DNA of 5,789 bases, taken from contig NZ_AWQQ01000016.1 of assembly GCF_002607855.1 (NCBI RefSeq), positions 1-5,789 on the forward strand. The letters run 5' to 3'. Shown here piece after piece: positions 4,599-5,789 of the stretch. The translations under genes and the position numbers were made by a program. Under the pieces are notes generated by a model that ran no database searches, was not told the DNA's origin, and saw only the letters and a list, made by a program, of their open reading frames with translations. This DNA comes from Desulforamulus profundi. Lineage in GTDB: Bacteria; Bacillota_B; Desulfotomaculia; Desulfotomaculales; Desulfotomaculaceae. How positions within the stretch are numbered: position 1 is the stretch's first letter; the number at the start of each line of letters is the position of its first letter.

Positions 4599-5540
4599 AT
4601 GAAGGAAAAACAAATAACACTTGAGATATTGACTGCTGATGTAGTCAAATATCTCCAAAAACTCTCATATTCCCATTCAAGAATCAATCAATATCGGTCT
4701 GCATGGCAAAGGATAGCTGTATTTATGAGGGATACTGATCAGCAGTATTACACTGCTACTGTTGGTGAGGCATTCATTTATCACCTCATTGGAACTAGAG
4801 CTTATGATGCTCTTGACCGCTGGGAAAAAGATATTATCCAGTGCGCCAACGTACTGACGGAATTCCTAGAGACTGGAACTGTAAAATTCAGGCGAAGTCA
4901 GAGATTTAGAGAACTGCATGGAGCTGTCGGACAGACCATGTTATCCTACATTGAATACAGAAAATCTTATGGGCTTTCCCGGGAAACGGTCGAGGAATAT
5001 AAAAGAAATTTCCAACATTTCCTTAATTACCTGAACGTTAATGGAATTACAACGTTAAATTTAATCAATCAGCATCTTCTTCTAAACTACGTCAACCAGC
5101 TGGGGTTCTTTACTCACTATACCAGGCATAGGAACTTGTCAGTCATCAAAGGATATCTCCGGTATCTTTACGACCAGGGACTAACAGAAACGGATTTTTC
5201 CCGGGTGATACCGAAGGATAAATACATCAAGCAGCCAAAACTTCCTTCCACGTATTCAAAAGAAGAAGTGAAAGCACTGTTAGCGGCAATTGACAGAAGT
5301 AGTCCAAAGGGAAAACGAGATTATGCTATGGTACTAATTACCGCACTCTTGGGACTTCGGGCATCCGATGTCTGTAACCTTACCTTTGAAAACATCCAAT
5401 GGGAAAAGAACCTTATTGTTTTGAATCAACAGAAAACCCAAGTAAGAATAGAACTTCCCTTACTTTCCGAAGTTGGTGAAGCCATTATCGATTACCTAAA
5501 ATATGGACGACCTAGCCCGAGTTTACGAATTATTTTTTGA
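4599..5540 (+). pseudogene. Tyrosine recombinase/integrase, truncated at its C-terminus
   Basis: The gene starts at ATG 4599 behind AAGGAGG. The N-terminal region (about residues 1-100) and a SAM-like core-binding domain (about 110-205) are helical. The catalytic domain begins near 220 (TYSKEEVKALLAAI). The first catalytic Arg (GLRASD, R254) and the beta-hairpin Lys (QQKTQV, K279) are present. The HxxR box, the His/Trp and the nucleophilic Tyr are missing: family similarity ends at about DYLKYGRP (residue 304) and nine junk residues follow before TGA. Related recombinases of such elements are usually 350-400 residues. The break is a fusion to IS1634-family sequence near 5510. The remnant could still bind its sites but cannot recombine DNA. 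The upstream repeats are its probable targets. Confidence 0.85.
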
Positions 5541-5789
5541 AGATGAATTTACCCGGCTCATTGTAAATAAATATAATCTTTCGACGGATTGCCTTATCTA
5601 TAATACCACCAATTTTTTTACTTATGTTGATACTCTTTCCTCCAGCAAGTTGCCACAGAGAGGCCACAGCAAGGAGAAACGGTCTGACTTGAAAATTGTC
5701 GGTCTGGCAATGATGGTTACCCCTGATTTCAATGTTCCTCTTTTTCATGAGGTATACCCGGGTAATGATTATGATTCTGTTCAGTTTAA
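5503..5789 (+). pseudogene. IS1634-family DDE transposase, internal fragment (runs off right edge)
   Basis: From about 5506 a frame different from that of the recombinase reads to the window edge. Motifs include LARVYELFFEDEFTR, NTTNFFTYVDT, LPQRGHSKEKRSDLK and PLFHEVYPGN, which match the interior of IS1634-family transposases. An ATG at 5503 lies six codons before VYELFF, but no ribosome binding site is evident. The N-terminal 100-plus residues normal for the family are missing, so this is a truncated copy joined to the recombinase gene. The family normally has YDTTNFF, whose Asp is the first DDE residue. Here the codon is AAT (5602-5604), giving Asn, so even this remnant would lack catalysis. 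The 3' part lies outside the window. Confidence 0.8.

Larger units (their letters stand above)
4430..5511 (+). mobile_element. Left part of a tyrosine-recombinase element (possibly RIT-like), truncated
   Basis: The element begins with the inverted TAATGTAAAG array that cuts istA and continues with a recombinase gene reading inward. Elements of several consecutive tyrosine recombinases bounded by inverted repeats (recombinase-in-trio, RIT) have this plan. Only the first recombinase is present here, because the DNA switches to IS1634-family transposase sequence at about 5505-5515. The RIT assignment is inferred and would need the missing downstream recombinases. Confidence 0.45.

Noticed and set aside
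5530..5748. Minus-strand open frame of 72 codons
   Set aside because: It is antisense to the IS1634-family transposase fragment, which has strong family motifs on the plus strand.
1..5789. Defence island or toxin-antitoxin system among the elements
   Set aside because: No nuclease, toxin, antitoxin, restriction or reverse transcriptase motif was seen; all recognisable genes are transposition or recombination genes except the small zinc-ribbon protein.

Overview
This window is a mosaic of insertion sequences and mobile-element remnants with almost no ordinary cellular genes. The low to moderate GC, strong AAGGAGG-type ribosome binding sites, TTG and GTG starts and the mix of element families (IS21, IS1634-like, tyrosine-recombinase element) suggest a Firmicute, perhaps an anaerobic Clostridia/Peptococcaceae-type organism. 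That assignment is inferred from style, not from a diagnostic gene. Both ends of the window lie inside transposase genes, as is common where an assembly breaks at repeats.

Layout from left to right. Positions 1-59 hold the first 19 codons of a minus-strand transposase-like gene, with a leader (66-123) that can fold over its ribosome binding site. Positions 224-435 hold a decayed C-terminal fragment of an unrecognised minus-strand protein. Positions 517-1715 hold a minus-strand DDE transposase split by one missing base. Positions 1828-2241 encode a small zinc-ribbon protein with its own good promoter; it is the only candidate non-transposition gene. Positions 2242-2476 are intergenic, with several hairpins at 2365-2470.

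Positions 2477-4431 hold two IS21-family elements, one apparently inserted into the other. The older one keeps its terminal repeats and the last 32 codons of istB. The younger one keeps its terminal repeats, an intact istB and the C-terminal half of istA, which carries an in-frame stop. The younger element is cut at 4431 by the start of a tyrosine-recombinase element (4430 to about 5511). That element begins with four copies of TAATGTAAAG in alternating orientation, followed by a hairpin leader and a recombinase gene. The recombinase has lost its C-terminal catalytic residues because it is joined at about 5510 to the interior of an IS1634-family transposase that runs off the right edge.

How the parts work together: intact IS21 IstA (DDE transposase) and IstB (AAA+ helper) act as a pair, but here istA is broken, so the local element should not move unless IstA is supplied from elsewhere. 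The recombinase and both other transposases are also damaged or incomplete in this window. I see no defence system, metabolic operon, rRNA, tRNA or CRISPR array. The most interesting signals are the leader hairpins at three unrelated mobile genes (one with a promoter placed so that only read-through RNA would fold shut), the recombination-site-like repeat array, the structured 2365-2470 region and the orphan zinc-ribbon gene.
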